Assembly: GCA_030523645.1 (NCBI GenBank)
Contig: JAUNIB010000001.1
Location: 620,001 to 684,000 of the forward strand
Direction: 5' to 3'
DNA: 64,000 bases
Origin: Selenomonadaceae bacterium
Lineage (GTDB): Bacteria; Bacillota; Negativicutes; Selenomonadales; Selenomonadaceae
The first letter of the stretch is position 1, and each line of letters starts with the position of its first letter. Made by a program: the position numbers and the translations under genes. Below, in pieces: positions 34,539 through 43,256 of this stretch. Under the pieces are notes generated by a model. The model was not told where the DNA came from, did not search any database, and was given only the letters and a program-made list of their open reading frames with translations.

Positions 34539-35365
34539 TTCTTCTTGCACTTTTCATAAACCTCCTTGATAACCCAGTCGGGAGTTGACGCTCCGGCTGT
34601 GATACCAATATTTTCTATTCCGTCAAACCACTCGGACCTGAGCTCGGAAGCCGTCTCGATATGGTATGTCGAACACTTTTCAGCGCAAAGCTGCGCCAGT
34701 CGCGTAGTATTGGCACTGTTCTTGCCGCCGATGACAAGCATCAGGTCTACCTCACCGGCCAGCTTGATTGCCGCTGTCTGCCGCTGATCGGTAGCCGTGC
34801 ATATAGTACGCAAAATATGAACATCATTTGACTTGCTGAGGAGTGTTCCAACAATCTGATTGAACTTCTCCCCGGAAAAGGTCGTCTGGGAAACTATTCC
34901 CAAGCGGGCACAGGGCATGAGCCCAGCCGCCTCCTCCACGCTGTCTATTACAGTTGCTTTGGAGCCTGACCACTCAAATATGCTCTTTACCTCAGGGTGC
35001 TGCTTCTCCCCGATTATCACGACATTGTAGCCCTCGCTCACCAGACGATGAGCTGCCATCTGAGCCTGCTTTACATGGGGGCAGGTGGCATCAACCACTT
35101 TAAGTCCAAGCCGCTCGACTTCTTCATAGACCTCGGGGCCAACCCCGTGAGAGCGTATGATTATCGTGTCTCCCCGCTTCATTTCTTCCGGGGAGTCGAC
35201 GGTTCCAACACCTTCGCTTTCCAGCCGAGAAACCATCTGAGGATTGTGAATAATAGGGCCAAGAGTAGCCGCCCTTCCGTCAACCCGGGCATTATCCCGT
35301 GCCAAGCCGATAGCACGCTTTACTCCATAGCAAAAACCCTGATACTCTGCCAATATCACTTTCAT
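34535..35365 (-). CDS. ispH: IspH: 4-hydroxy-3-methylbut-2-enyl diphosphate reductase
   Basis: IspH (276 aa) is an iron-sulfur enzyme that makes IPP and DMAPP in the last step of the MEP isoprenoid pathway. The three cluster cysteines are visible in GFCYGVKRA (C12), DATCPHVKQ and RTICTATDQRQ. The glutamate and histidine motifs, such as IIHNPQMV and GEKQHPEV, are also present. IspE of the same pathway is coded at 54.4 kb. The gene ends inside the rpsA start. The 93 bases before it carry no clear ribosome binding site. Confidence 0.97.
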   Translation of the reverse strand: MKVILAEYQGFCYGVKRAIGLARDNARVDGRAATLGPIIHNPQMVSRLESEGVGTVDSPEEMKRGDTIIIRSHGVGPEVYEEVERLGLKVVDATCPHVKQAQMAAHRLVSEGYNVVIIGEKQHPEVKSIFEWSGSKATVIDSVEEAAGLMPCARLGIVSQTTFSGEKFNQIVGTLLSKSNDVHILRTICTATDQRQTAAIKLAGEVDLMLVIGGKNSANTTRLAQLCAEKCSTYHIETASELRSEWFDGIENIGITAGASTPDWVIKEVYEKCKKK

Positions 35366-35458
35366 AGATTACCACATCGTTTCAAATTTATCAAGAAATT
35401 TCTTTGAGGAAACAAAATTATTACAAAAAAACCTTTTGATTTCGATTTAACGTCAGCC

Positions 35459-36064
35459 TCAGATGATTTCTCCGCGCTCATGTGCATCCAGCATACTCTG
35501 AATCCTGTTCATCAACTCGGCTGAGAAGTCATTAAGTGCCTGCTTGTCTGCGTGTTCCGCATCGAATTTCATCGGTTCTCCGTAAAGCACAGCAACCTTC
35601 GGCAGAAATTTCTTGCCGAAAATCTGTCTTGTTCCCACGATAGCGACAGGAACAACCGTTGCCTTGGACATGGAAGCCAGCAGCGATACTCCCGCACCGA
35701 CCTTGCCCAGCTTTCCGTTCTTGCTTCTCGTCCCCTCCGGGAATATAGCCATGCACTCGCCGGACTTCAATATTCCCAAGGCCTTTTTTATAGCGGTTTT
35801 ATCCGAAGCCCCCCGCCTTACCGGGAAAGCATGGAGATTGCGGATAATGCTGCCGAAAACAGGAACCTTAAACAGCTCCTCCTTGGCCATGAAGCTAACC
35901 GGTCTGTCAACATAGGTTGCCAGCAGCGGTACATCCCAAAAGGACTGATGATTTGCCGCAAAGATTACCGGCCCAGCGGAAGGCACTCTTTCCGGGTGTC
36001 CCAGAGTAAAATCAAAAATATACCAAAACCGGCGAAAGAAAACAGAAAGAAGTGAGTATAACAT
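35459..36064 (-). CDS. plsC: PlsC: 1-acyl-sn-glycerol-3-phosphate acyltransferase
   Basis: PlsC (201 aa) adds the second acyl chain to make phosphatidic acid. Motif I is NHQSFWD (H-x4-D) and motif III FPEGTRS, and GTRQIF follows. A hydrophobic N-terminal stretch anchors it to the membrane. It starts 9 bases after cmk, so it is in the aroA-cmk-plsC group. Together with plsY the window thus covers both acylations of phospholipid synthesis. Confidence 0.95.
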   Translation of the reverse strand: MLYSLLSVFFRRFWYIFDFTLGHPERVPSAGPVIFAANHQSFWDVPLLATYVDRPVSFMAKEELFKVPVFGSIIRNLHAFPVRRGASDKTAIKKALGILKSGECMAIFPEGTRSKNGKLGKVGAGVSLLASMSKATVVPVAIVGTRQIFGKKFLPKVAVLYGEPMKFDAEHADKQALNDFSAELMNRIQSMLDAHERGEII

Positions 36065-36073
36065 TTTTTCCTC

Positions 36074-36733
36074 TTATTCTACCAGCTTGATAATCGCTGC
36101 TTCTGCTTCATCAAGATTCATGTTTGTTGTATCCAGAAGAATTGCCTCCGGGACTCTTACCAGCGGGGACTCTTCCCTTTCGCTGTCCGCCTTGTCTCTT
36201 GCGGCGATTTCTTCCTGAAGCTTTGTCAAATCAATCTCAAAGCCCTTCTCTTTCATTTCCCTGTAGCGGCGGTTTGCCCTTTCCTCAATGGAAGCAGTCA
36301 GGAAAATTTTTACATCGGCATTGGGCAGAACCTTGGAAGCAATATCCCGGCCGTCCATGATGACGCCGCCATCGGCTGCCATTTTCTGCTGGAGGTCTAC
36401 CATTTTTCTACGGACTCTGCCGATAGCCGCTACCCGGGAAACGATAGCCGTCACCTCCGGAGTGCGGATTGCTTCGCTTACATCGGTGCCGTCAACAGCA
36501 ATCCGCTGACTGCCGTTTTCATAGCTCAATGTCACGGTAAGATTATCGGCAACAGCCGCAACATCCTCATCGGTAAACTTCCCGTCGCCGTATTCCTGCA
36601 GCATCTTCCATGCAACAGAGCGGTACATTGCTCCGGTATCTATGTAGACATAGCCCAGCTTCTGAGCGGCTCTTTTGGCCAGGGTACTCTTGCCGGCTCC
36701 TGCCGGTCCGTCAATAGCAACTACTTTTTTCAT
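36074..36733 (-). CDS. cmk: Cmk: cytidylate kinase
   Basis: Cmk (219 aa) phosphorylates CMP and dCMP. The P-loop GPAGAGKST is at residues 8-16. YIDTGAMYRSVAW and MDGRDIASKVLPNADVKIFL are the CMP-binding signatures. The length is normal. Its ATG overlaps the aroA stop by four bases (ATGA). Confidence 0.98.
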   Translation of the reverse strand: MKKVVAIDGPAGAGKSTLAKRAAQKLGYVYIDTGAMYRSVAWKMLQEYGDGKFTDEDVAAVADNLTVTLSYENGSQRIAVDGTDVSEAIRTPEVTAIVSRVAAIGRVRRKMVDLQQKMAADGGVIMDGRDIASKVLPNADVKIFLTASIEERANRRYREMKEKGFEIDLTKLQEEIAARDKADSEREESPLVRVPEAILLDTTNMNLDEAEAAIIKLVE

Positions 36734-38049
36734 TTGGACAGCATCTCCAGCGTGTTATAGAAAACAGGGTAAGAAATATTCACACAGTCTGCATTCTCAA
36801 TGGAAAGACCGCAGACACTACCCAGCACTGCCAGCGACATAGCCATGCGATGGTCATCGTAAGACTTGCAGAGAGCCGGCATCAGCCCTTTCCGGTCGGT
36901 GACACCGCGGATTACCAGGCCGTCTTCCGTTCCGTCAATGTGACCGGGAGCCACCTTGTTAAATTCATCAACGATAGCCTGCAGCCTGTCGGTTTCCTTT
37001 ACTCGCAGCTCACCGGCGCCGCTGATGGTGGTTGTACCTTCAGCCAGCAGTGCAGCTACTGCAATAACCGGTATTTCGTCAATCAGACGGGGCATTATTT
37101 CCTCAGTGAGACTTGTTGCTTTCAGCTTGGCCGATTTAACTCTGATGTCGGCAATAGGCTCACCGCCGGAAACCCGCTCATTCTCGATTGTCAGGTCTGC
37201 TCCCATATCCTTCAGGACATCAATGATACCGGTACGGGTCTCATTCATACCTACTCCGGTAAGGAGCAGCTCACTGTTTTCAATGATGCTGCCGGCAACA
37301 AGCCAGAAAGCCGCAGAGCTTATGTCACCGGGAACGGCTATCTCAGCCGGTACCTCCAGCTTATCTGTGGGATAAATCGTCACAGCCGTGCCGGATTTCT
37401 CGATTTTCACCCCGGAAGCAGCCAGCAGCCTCTCGGTGTGATCCCGGGAGGTGTATGGCTCTACAACGGTAACCGGCCCATCTGCTCTCAGTCCGGCCAG
37501 AAGAATAGCCGACTTTACCTGAGCACTGGCCATAGGCATATCGTAGTTTATAGCCTTCAGCTTTGCTCCGTCATCGGAGGGCAGCACCGTAATGGGAAGA
37601 CGGGAATTTTTCTCCCTGCCTACGATTTTTGCTCCCATCTTGCTGAGCGGAGTTATTACCCTGCCCATGGGACGACGGGAAAGGGAGGCATCGCCGACAA
37701 ATGTGGACAGGAAAGGACGACCTGCCAGTATACCCATCATCAGGCGAAGCGTAGTACCGGAATTTCCGGCATCCAAAACAGTCGCCGACTCCTTCAGGCC
37801 GTTCAGGCCAACGCCGGTGACCATCATTTCTCCATCGGCAATCTTCTCAACCTTTGCTCCCAGAGAGCGCATGACACCGGCGGTAGACAGGCAGTCAGCC
37901 GACTCAAGGAAGTTTGTCACATGGACAGTTTTGCCCGGCTCATTCATTGCACCGAACATTATGCTGCGATGAGAAACAGACTTATCTCCCGGAATCTTTA
38001 CAGTTCCGTGCAGTCCGTTCTTTACGACGGAAATCATCTTTGCTGTCAT
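36730..38049 (-). CDS. aroA: AroA: 3-phosphoshikimate 1-carboxyvinyltransferase (EPSP synthase)
   Basis: EPSP synthase (439 aa) joins PEP to shikimate-3-phosphate for aromatic amino acids. The motifs GDKSVSHRSIMFGAM, LDAGNSGTTLRLMMGILAGR and RVKETDRLQAI are present. GTG at 38058 could be a start, but ATG 38049 with GGGTGAT just before it is better. The gene heads an operon with cmk, plsC, ispH and rpsA. Residues near the start differ from the E. coli-type protein, so it may be a class II (Bacillota-type) enzyme; I cannot assess inhibitor sensitivity. Confidence 0.97.
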   Translation of the reverse strand: MTAKMISVVKNGLHGTVKIPGDKSVSHRSIMFGAMNEPGKTVHVTNFLESADCLSTAGVMRSLGAKVEKIADGEMMVTGVGLNGLKESATVLDAGNSGTTLRLMMGILAGRPFLSTFVGDASLSRRPMGRVITPLSKMGAKIVGREKNSRLPITVLPSDDGAKLKAINYDMPMASAQVKSAILLAGLRADGPVTVVEPYTSRDHTERLLAASGVKIEKSGTAVTIYPTDKLEVPAEIAVPGDISSAAFWLVAGSIIENSELLLTGVGMNETRTGIIDVLKDMGADLTIENERVSGGEPIADIRVKSAKLKATSLTEEIMPRLIDEIPVIAVAALLAEGTTTISGAGELRVKETDRLQAIVDEFNKVAPGHIDGTEDGLVIRGVTDRKGLMPALCKSYDDHRMAMSLAVLGSVCGLSIENADCVNISYPVFYNTLEMLSK

Positions 38050-38093
38050 TTCTATCACCCGTATTCAAAAATAAAGTATATTTTATTGTATCA

Positions 38094-39473
38094 TTACTCG
38101 GGAAAATCCGCAACAAACGCCCGGGCTGCAGCTACACCGGCTGCGTGACCGGTAGAAAAAGCTGCCTGAAGATTGTAGCCGCCGGTATAGCCGTCAACAT
38201 TGATTACTTCTCCTGCCCAGTACAGTCCCGAAACGAGCTTTGAGGCCATCGACTTCGGTACAATTTCGTCTGTATCCACTCCGCCGGCTGTTACTATTGC
38301 CTCCGTGTAAGGACGGGTACCGGTTACCGTCAGCGGCAGTGCCTTGATATTCTCCGACAGGCGCTTTCTGCTCTCCCGGGAAACATTGTTGGCGGTCTCC
38401 ATGCCGTCAATGTACGACAAATCAAGGATAGGCGCAATAAGCTTCTGCGGCAGCAGCTCCACAAGAGCATTTTTCATAGCCTTGGCGGCGAATTTCTCCA
38501 AATCCCTGTCAAGCCGGTCTGAGAGCTGCTCTACGGTAAGAGCCGGCTTCAGGTCAATCATCAGCTCAACGAATGCTGCCGGTTTACGGACATTCAGGGC
38601 TTCGCTGGCTTTCCTCGACAGACGGAGAATAATCGGGCCGGACACTCCGAAGTGGGTAAACAGAAGCTCACCGAACTCCTGACCGGCTTCTTTTCCGTCA
38701 ACCAGCAGCGTTGCTCTGACATTCTTCAATGCCAGACCTGTAGCCTCTGCCGTCCAGTCATCGTCCGTCTCCAGAGGTACCAGTGCCGGGAAGGTATCCG
38801 TGACCCGATGTCCCAGCTCCCTTGCCCAGCCGAGACCGTCTCCGGAAGAGCCGGTCGCCGGATACGACAGTCCGCCTGTTGCCGCGATTACAATATCCGC
38901 TGATATTTCCTCGCCGCTTCTCAGCCGCACTCCCCGTATTCTCTTTATTGGCTTTGCCGGTTTCTTTTTTGATTTCCTGCCGGTCGCCTCCGCTGTCTGC
39001 GGCGGCTGCTCATCGGCATTCAAATCTTCCCAGATAAGCCCCGCTGCCGGTGAGGCTGTCCTGATGTCAACCCCCAGCCGTCTGGCTGTAACGGTAAGCG
39101 CAGTCACCAAATCCTCGGCATTGTCGCTTACCGGGAAAACCCGGTTTCCCCGCTCTACCTTAGTGGGAACATCAGCCTCTTCAAAGAAGGAAATAACATT
39201 GTCATTTGTAAAAGCACGGATACTGCTGTTCAGAAAGGCTCCTCCGCCGGGTATATTGGCAATTATATCGGGCAGAGCCGACGCATTTGTCAGATTGCCC
39301 CGCCCCTTGCCGGTAATCCTCAGCTTGCGGCCGCACTTTTGCATTTTTTCCAGAAGAATTATCTCCGGCCGCTCCTCTTTCGGGATATACATATTGTCCA
39401 GCTCTTCAGCCAAAGCAATACCGGCCATCATTCCTGCAGGCCCACCGCCTACGATAACTATTCGCTTGTTCAT
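38094..39473 (-). CDS. BaiN/HI0933-family flavoprotein, NAD(P)/FAD-dependent oxidoreductase
   Basis: This flavoprotein (459 aa) starts with the FAD-binding motif IVIVGGGPAGMMAGIAL. The family signature CGRKLRITGKGRGNLTNA and the closing GGYNLQAAFSTGHAAG are visible. It has been called HI0933 family, YhiN or BaiN. Its substrate is unknown. A linker of about 40 residues rich in Lys and Pro (KSKKKPAKP) interrupts the middle of the fold. The ATG at 39473 overlaps the rluB stop (ATGA), so the frame extension to 39542 is rejected. It shares an operon with rluB. Confidence 0.92.
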   Translation of the reverse strand: MNKRIVIVGGGPAGMMAGIALAEELDNMYIPKEERPEIILLEKMQKCGRKLRITGKGRGNLTNASALPDIIANIPGGGAFLNSSIRAFTNDNVISFFEEADVPTKVERGNRVFPVSDNAEDLVTALTVTARRLGVDIRTASPAAGLIWEDLNADEQPPQTAEATGRKSKKKPAKPIKRIRGVRLRSGEEISADIVIAATGGLSYPATGSSGDGLGWARELGHRVTDTFPALVPLETDDDWTAEATGLALKNVRATLLVDGKEAGQEFGELLFTHFGVSGPIILRLSRKASEALNVRKPAAFVELMIDLKPALTVEQLSDRLDRDLEKFAAKAMKNALVELLPQKLIAPILDLSYIDGMETANNVSRESRKRLSENIKALPLTVTGTRPYTEAIVTAGGVDTDEIVPKSMASKLVSGLYWAGEVINVDGYTGGYNLQAAFSTGHAAGVAAARAFVADFPE

Positions 39474-40198
39474 TTTTCCAAACCGGCAATCTCGTAAAGC
39501 ATAGCAACTTCTTCCTCTGTCAATGCCCTTTTGCCGCCGCACTCCAATCCTTTGAGGGATAACGCCGCAAAGCGGACCCGCCGCAGTGATATTACTCTGC
39601 AGCCGACAGATTCAAACATCCTTCGCACCTGTCTGTTGCGCCCTTCGTGGATGGTAATCCTCACCTCGTAGAGGGGCGGCCTGCTGTTGGGCAGCAGCAG
39701 CACCTGCGCCGGCGCTGTCTTCCCATCGGACAAATCGACTCCGCTTCGCAAAGCCTCCAGCTTCTCCCCGGTAAGCTCACCGTCTACCATGGCAATGTAG
39801 GTCTTCTTTACTTCCTGCCGGGGATGAAGCAGTCCATTCATCAGTTCGCCGTCATTGGTCAGGAGAAGCAGACCTTCGGTATCATAGTCGAGTCTTCCTA
39901 CCGGGTATATTCTCTCCTTCACGGTCGGCACCAGGTCGAGTACCGTTTTCCTTCCCCTGTCATCCGATGCCGTACTTATGTATCCTCTTGGCTTGTTGAT
40001 GAGAATATACACATGCTTTTCCGGAACAGACAGCTTCTTTCCCTCGACCTCTATCTCCTGCCCCGGCCATTCTGCCTGAAAGCCAAGCTCCGTGACCACA
40101 CTGCCGTCGACCTTGACCTTCCCTTCCGCAATCAGCTTCTCTGCTGCCCGGCGGGAGCAAATCCCAGCCTTGGCAATTATCTTCTGTAATCGTTCCAT
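39470..40198 (-). CDS. rluB: RluB/RsuA-type 23S or 16S rRNA pseudouridine synthase
   Basis: This pseudouridine synthase (242 aa) has an N-terminal S4 RNA-binding domain (MERLQKIIAKAGICSRRAAE) and the catalytic motif GRLDYDTEGLLLLTNDG with the nucleophilic Asp. It also has LINKPRGYIST and EGRNRQVRRMFESVG, the RluB/RsuA/RluE signature. The 23S target (RluB) is most likely, but RluF- or RsuA-like specificity is not excluded. It is followed by the flavoprotein gene in a 4-base overlap. Confidence 0.93.
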   Translation of the reverse strand: MERLQKIIAKAGICSRRAAEKLIAEGKVKVDGSVVTELGFQAEWPGQEIEVEGKKLSVPEKHVYILINKPRGYISTASDDRGRKTVLDLVPTVKERIYPVGRLDYDTEGLLLLTNDGELMNGLLHPRQEVKKTYIAMVDGELTGEKLEALRSGVDLSDGKTAPAQVLLLPNSRPPLYEVRITIHEGRNRQVRRMFESVGCRVISLRRVRFAALSLKGLECGGKRALTEEEVAMLYEIAGLEK

Positions 40199-40380
40199 AT
40201 TTGTTGTATTCCTGAATTTCTTTATTTTGTGACAAAATTGTGTGTCAAATTTGTACCTTGGAATTTCTCACAAATTCCCATGATGATTTTATCACGATAC
40301 ATTGTGATTTCCTAGAAAATAATTTACCCGCCGACAGAATCAGCCCGGCAAAAAATTCATTTCTTTTTGTCTGACTAATA

Positions 40381-40389
40381 TGATATAAT
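40381..40389 (+). promoter_or_regulatory. Extended -10 promoter of the plus-strand gene block
   Basis: TGATATAAT (40381-40389) is a consensus extended -10; no good -35 is seen. It lies 48 bases before the ATG at 40437, in the divergent gap with rluB, and probably drives the block that runs through recR. Confidence 0.7.
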
Positions 40390-40436
40390 GTTTCAGGCCT
40401 TTTTAGTAAATATTTAACGAAGGATGATTAAGACAC

Positions 40437-40805
40437 ATGGCAAAATTCACACGCAAGATCAAGAAGAACATCGATGCACCCCGCATTGCGGCCGAGGAAG
40501 AGGCTAAGGACATCGCCGCTTCCCAGCCCCACAATCAGCAATTCCGCTCCTGGGAAGTCTATGTCATCGCCGGTATTATGGCTCTGACCCTCTTCCTGGT
40601 TGCCGGCAGCTGGGAGATGCTGGACACTACCAACCGCATCATGTATATCATACTCATCATCACTCTCGGCCTCATGTATATGCAGCGCCGCATGACCAAT
40701 CTCACCGAGAAGCAGAGCCTCTGGCTCGGCCGGGCGGTCCTGGCCCTGCTTGGTTCCTCGGTAGTTATCTTCTTTATCAACAGCTACAATACCTATTTCC
40801 AATAA
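40437..40805 (+). CDS. Small membrane protein of unknown function
   Basis: I do not recognise this 122-aa protein. The first 35 residues are soluble, positively charged (KFTRKIKKN), and then two or three membrane helices follow: near residues 40-60 (VYVIAGIMALTLFLVAG), 66-82 (IMYIILIITLGLMYM) and 100-115 (AVLALLGSSVVIFFIN). It lies 15 bases before the macro-domain gene, so the two are probably co-transcribed. It uses many C-ending codons, like its plus-strand neighbours, which suggests good expression. AAGGA lies 12 bases before the ATG. Confidence 0.75.
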   Translation: MAKFTRKIKKNIDAPRIAAEEEAKDIAASQPHNQQFRSWEVYVIAGIMALTLFLVAGSWEMLDTTNRIMYIILIITLGLMYMQRRMTNLTEKQSLWLGRAVLALLGSSVVIFFINSYNTYFQ

Positions 40806-40820
40806 GTAAGGAGTACCGCC

Positions 40821-41879
40821 ATGGCATTTCAGCCACTTTATGACATCAGTGTCATTGAAAAGCCCATAAAGGCTGCTCTTGGCAATGAAACCACTGAATC
40901 GACTATTGCTATTCTCGAAGGCATCCGTCTGGCGATGAATAATTACTGTGCCTTCCGTATGCCTATCGTTCTTACCGACGAAGCGATTGAACGCCTCGGT
41001 CTCAATGAGGATACCGACGAAAATCCGAATCCCGACGAGCTTGTAGACCCGGAGCATGACTTCACGCTCCGTACCCTTCACAACGATGAGACCGGCAAGG
41101 ATTGGCTCGTCGCTTTCACCAGTGAAGATGAATCCAAGAAGGGGCCGGAATCGGCAATTTATACTGTTCCCCTCTTTGACATCCTCCCCCGGGTAGCCGG
41201 CATTGAGGAAGTCGAAGGCATTGTCATCAATCCCTGGGGAACTGCCTTTACTCTTCGCCGTTCCATGATTGAGGAGATACTCCGAATCAACAATCCCGGG
41301 AGTCAGATTTTCTTCAATCTCGGTGATATTACAACCCTCGAATGTGATGCCATTGTCAACGCAGCCAACGAGCGTCTTGCCGGCGGCGGCGGTGTAGACG
41401 GTGCCATCCATCAGGCAGCAGGCAAGCGTCTCAACAAGGCCTGCAGTGAGCTTGGCGGCTGCAAGACCGGTGAAGCTAAAATTACCAAAGGCTTTGACCT
41501 GAAGGCTCGCTACATAATTCACACCGTCGGCCCTGTCTACAAGGGCAAAGGCGATGAAGCAAGCTATCTTGCCGAGTGCTATCTCAACAGCCTCAATCTG
41601 GCAATGGAGTACAACATCCACAGCATTGCCTTCCCTGCTATCTCTACCGGTGCGTACAAATTCCCGGCAGAGGAAGCCGCGAACATTGCTCTCGACATTG
41701 CCTCTCAGTGGCTGGAGCTTCACGCCGAGTACGGTATGCAGGTAATATTCTGCTGCCACGACCAGGCTATGCTCGACACCTATCAGAGTGTCCTCAGTGA
41801 CATGACTAAGCAGGCTAATCCCCCTGACCTTCAGGGCCCGGTGGATCTTGCTCTCCAGATTCCTAAAGCAGACGAATAA
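40821..41879 (+). CDS. SseB-like and macro domain fusion protein (probable ADP-ribose hydrolase)
   Basis: This 352-aa protein has two domains. Residues about 1-160 resemble the SseB family: LVAFTSEDESKKG, TVPLFDILPRVAG and GIVINPWGTAFTLRR. Residues about 165-335 form a MacroD-type macro domain: DAIVNAANERLAGGGGVDGA with the following IHQAAG, then YIIHTVGPVYKG and FPAISTGAYKFP. The NAAN and GGGVDGAIH motifs fit ADP-ribose binding and de-ADP-ribosylation. I infer hydrolase activity; substrates are unknown. It follows the small membrane protein by 15 bases and precedes ybaB by 25. This position is often held by dnaX in other bacteria. Confidence 0.85.
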   Translation: MAFQPLYDISVIEKPIKAALGNETTESTIAILEGIRLAMNNYCAFRMPIVLTDEAIERLGLNEDTDENPNPDELVDPEHDFTLRTLHNDETGKDWLVAFTSEDESKKGPESAIYTVPLFDILPRVAGIEEVEGIVINPWGTAFTLRRSMIEEILRINNPGSQIFFNLGDITTLECDAIVNAANERLAGGGGVDGAIHQAAGKRLNKACSELGGCKTGEAKITKGFDLKARYIIHTVGPVYKGKGDEASYLAECYLNSLNLAMEYNIHSIAFPAISTGAYKFPAEEAANIALDIASQWLELHAEYGMQVIFCCHDQAMLDTYQSVLSDMTKQANPPDLQGPVDLALQIPKADE

Positions 41880-41904
41880 AATTTAACATAAAGGAGTAAC
41901 TACT

Positions 41905-42243
41905 ATGTTTGGTGGTATGGGAAACATGGGCAACATGGCCCAGATGATGAAAAAGGTTCAAAAGGCTCAGGCTCAGATGAAGCTGATGCAGGAAGAAATC
42001 AAAAAGAAAACTGTAGAGGTTACTGTCGGCGGCGGTGCTGTCAAGATAGCAATGAACGGCGACCATGTAGTTCAGAGCCTCTATATCGACAAGAGTGCCG
42101 TAGACCCGGAAGATGTAGAAATGCTTCAGGATCTCGTCCTCTCCGCTATGAATGAAGTCATCAAAAAAACCGACGACCTGATGAATACCGAAATGCAGAA
42201 GCTCATGAGCAGTCTCGGCCTCCCTGCCGGAATGATGGGCTGA
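41905..42243 (+). CDS. ybaB: YbaB/EbfC family nucleoid-associated protein
   Basis: YbaB (112 aa) is a small DNA-binding protein that forms a dimer. The start is Met/Gly-rich (MFGGMGNMGNMAQMMKKVQK), then VEVTVGGGAVKIAMNGDHVV and DLVLSAMNEVIKK follow, as in the family. AAAGGAG lies 9 bases before the ATG. It is followed by recR after 6 bases, the standard order. Confidence 0.97.
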   Translation: MFGGMGNMGNMAQMMKKVQKAQAQMKLMQEEIKKKTVEVTVGGGAVKIAMNGDHVVQSLYIDKSAVDPEDVEMLQDLVLSAMNEVIKKTDDLMNTEMQKLMSSLGLPAGMMG

Positions 42244-42249
42244 TAGTTC

Positions 42250-42846
42250 ATGGAGACGATTGCTCCGCTGGCGAAGCTTATTGAGCACTTTCGTTCTTTG
42301 CCCGGCATCGGTGCCAAGAGTGCGGTGCGCCTTGCCTACCATGTTCTTGACATGGACCCGGCCAAGGCAAAGGCACTGGCTTCTGCTATCACAGAGGCCA
42401 GAGAGCACATTGGCTTCTGCCCTGTCTGCTGCAACCTGACGGATGTTAATCCCTGCCGGATATGCAGCAGCGACAAACGGGACCGCTCGATAATCTGTGT
42501 TGTCGAGCAGCCGCAGGATGTAGCCGCCATTGAGCGGATGCATGACTATCACGGACTGTATCATGTCCTCCACGGTGCCCTCAGTCCTCTTGACGGCATC
42601 GGCCCCGACCGCCTGCGGATAAAAGAGCTGCTTAACCGCCTCAACGATGAAGCCGTGAAAGAGGTAATCATCGCCACCGACCCCGATGTGGAGGGCGAAG
42701 CTACCTCTATGTATCTGGCCAGACTGCTTAAGCCTCTCGGGCTTAAAGTCACCAGAATTGCTCATGGTCTGCCGGTGGGCGGCGACCTTGAATACGCAGA
42801 TGAAATCACTCTTGCCAAGGCAATGGAAAACCGCGTAGTACTGTAG
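42250..42846 (+). CDS. recR: RecR: recombination mediator protein
   Basis: RecR (198 aa) loads RecA at gaps with RecF and RecO. The helix-hairpin-helix ([18 protein letters not shown]) is followed by a zinc finger [16 protein letters not shown] and the Toprim motif [15 protein letters not shown] and, nearer the C terminus, [20 protein letters not shown]. All conserved parts are present and the length is normal. Confidence 0.98.
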   Translation: METIAPLAKLIEHFRSLPGIGAKSAVRLAYHVLDMDPAKAKALASAITEAREHIGFCPVCCNLTDVNPCRICSSDKRDRSIICVVEQPQDVAAIERMHDYHGLYHVLHGALSPLDGIGPDRLRIKELLNRLNDEAVKEVIIATDPDVEGEATSMYLARLLKPLGLKVTRIAHGLPVGGDLEYADEITLAKAMENRVVL

Positions 42847-42871
42847 CCTTGCAATATAAGGAGGTATAACA

Positions 42872-43120
42872 ATGTCCTCTACTGTCATTATCAGTTTTGC
42901 TGTCGGCGTCCTTGCCATTCTCCTCATTGCAAAACTCATAGGACTGGGCATCGGTCTGATAACGAAGTTCCTCACCAACAGCGTTATCGGCGCTTTCATG
43001 CTCATCATCGTAAATCTCTTCGGTGCCAATCTTGATATCACTATTCTCAAGGCACTGTTCGCCGGTGTCTTCGGTGTCCCCGGCGTTATCGCGCTGTTTA
43101 TTTGGGAAAAATTCTTATAA
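42872..43120 (+). CDS. BofA-like (pro-sigma-K processing inhibitor family) membrane protein
   Basis: This 82-aa membrane protein is related to BofA, which inhibits the sigma-K protease in spore formers. Two or three helices are seen with FLTNSVIGAFMLIIVNLFG then NLDITILKALFAGVFGVPG. Many non-sporulating Negativicutes keep such a gene next to recR, so its role is not tied to sporulation here. AAGGAGG lies eight bases upstream of the ATG. It is the last gene of the block. Confidence 0.88.
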   Translation: MSSTVIISFAVGVLAILLIAKLIGLGIGLITKFLTNSVIGAFMLIIVNLFGANLDITILKALFAGVFGVPGVIALFIWEKFL

Positions 43121-43139
43121 TTTCACATTGACACTTCCC

Positions 43140-43163
43140 TGCCCCTATGTTCGCATAGGGGCA
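43140..43163 (+). terminator. Terminator after the BofA-like gene
   Basis: GCCCCTATG (43141-43149) pairs with CATAGGGGC (43154-43162) around a TTCG tetraloop. It is followed by ATTTTTAT on the plus strand. It ends the plus-strand block. Confidence 0.93.
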
Positions 43164-43176
43164 TTTTTATATGCAA

Positions 43177-43220
43177 AAGGGCCTGTGAAAAAATGAGCAT
43201 TCATTTTTTCACAGGCCCTT
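43177..43220. repeat. 44-nt palindrome, copy 1
   Basis: A 20-bp perfect stem (43177-43196 with 43201-43220; it starts AAGGGCCTGTG) has the loop GCAT. A second copy with the same arms is at 62171-62214. On the minus strand the stem is followed by TTTTGC. Both copies lie where a plus-strand gene meets a minus-strand gene, so they may act as terminators of the minus-strand gene. Confidence 0.9.
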
Positions 43221-43256
43221 CATCTGTATAGTTGCAACGAAAAAAATCTGTATGAA

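Noticed and set aside
35361-35395. TTGATA-17-TAATCT promoter in front of ispH
   Set aside because: The -10 touches the ATG, so transcription would begin inside the gene; it cannot serve this start codon.
36850-38148. 432-codon plus-strand frame opposite aroA
   Set aside because: Antisense shadow of aroA without family motifs.
40428-41759. 443-codon minus-strand frame opposite the small membrane and macro-domain genes
   Set aside because: The macro-domain motifs on the plus strand are unmistakable; the antisense frame has none.
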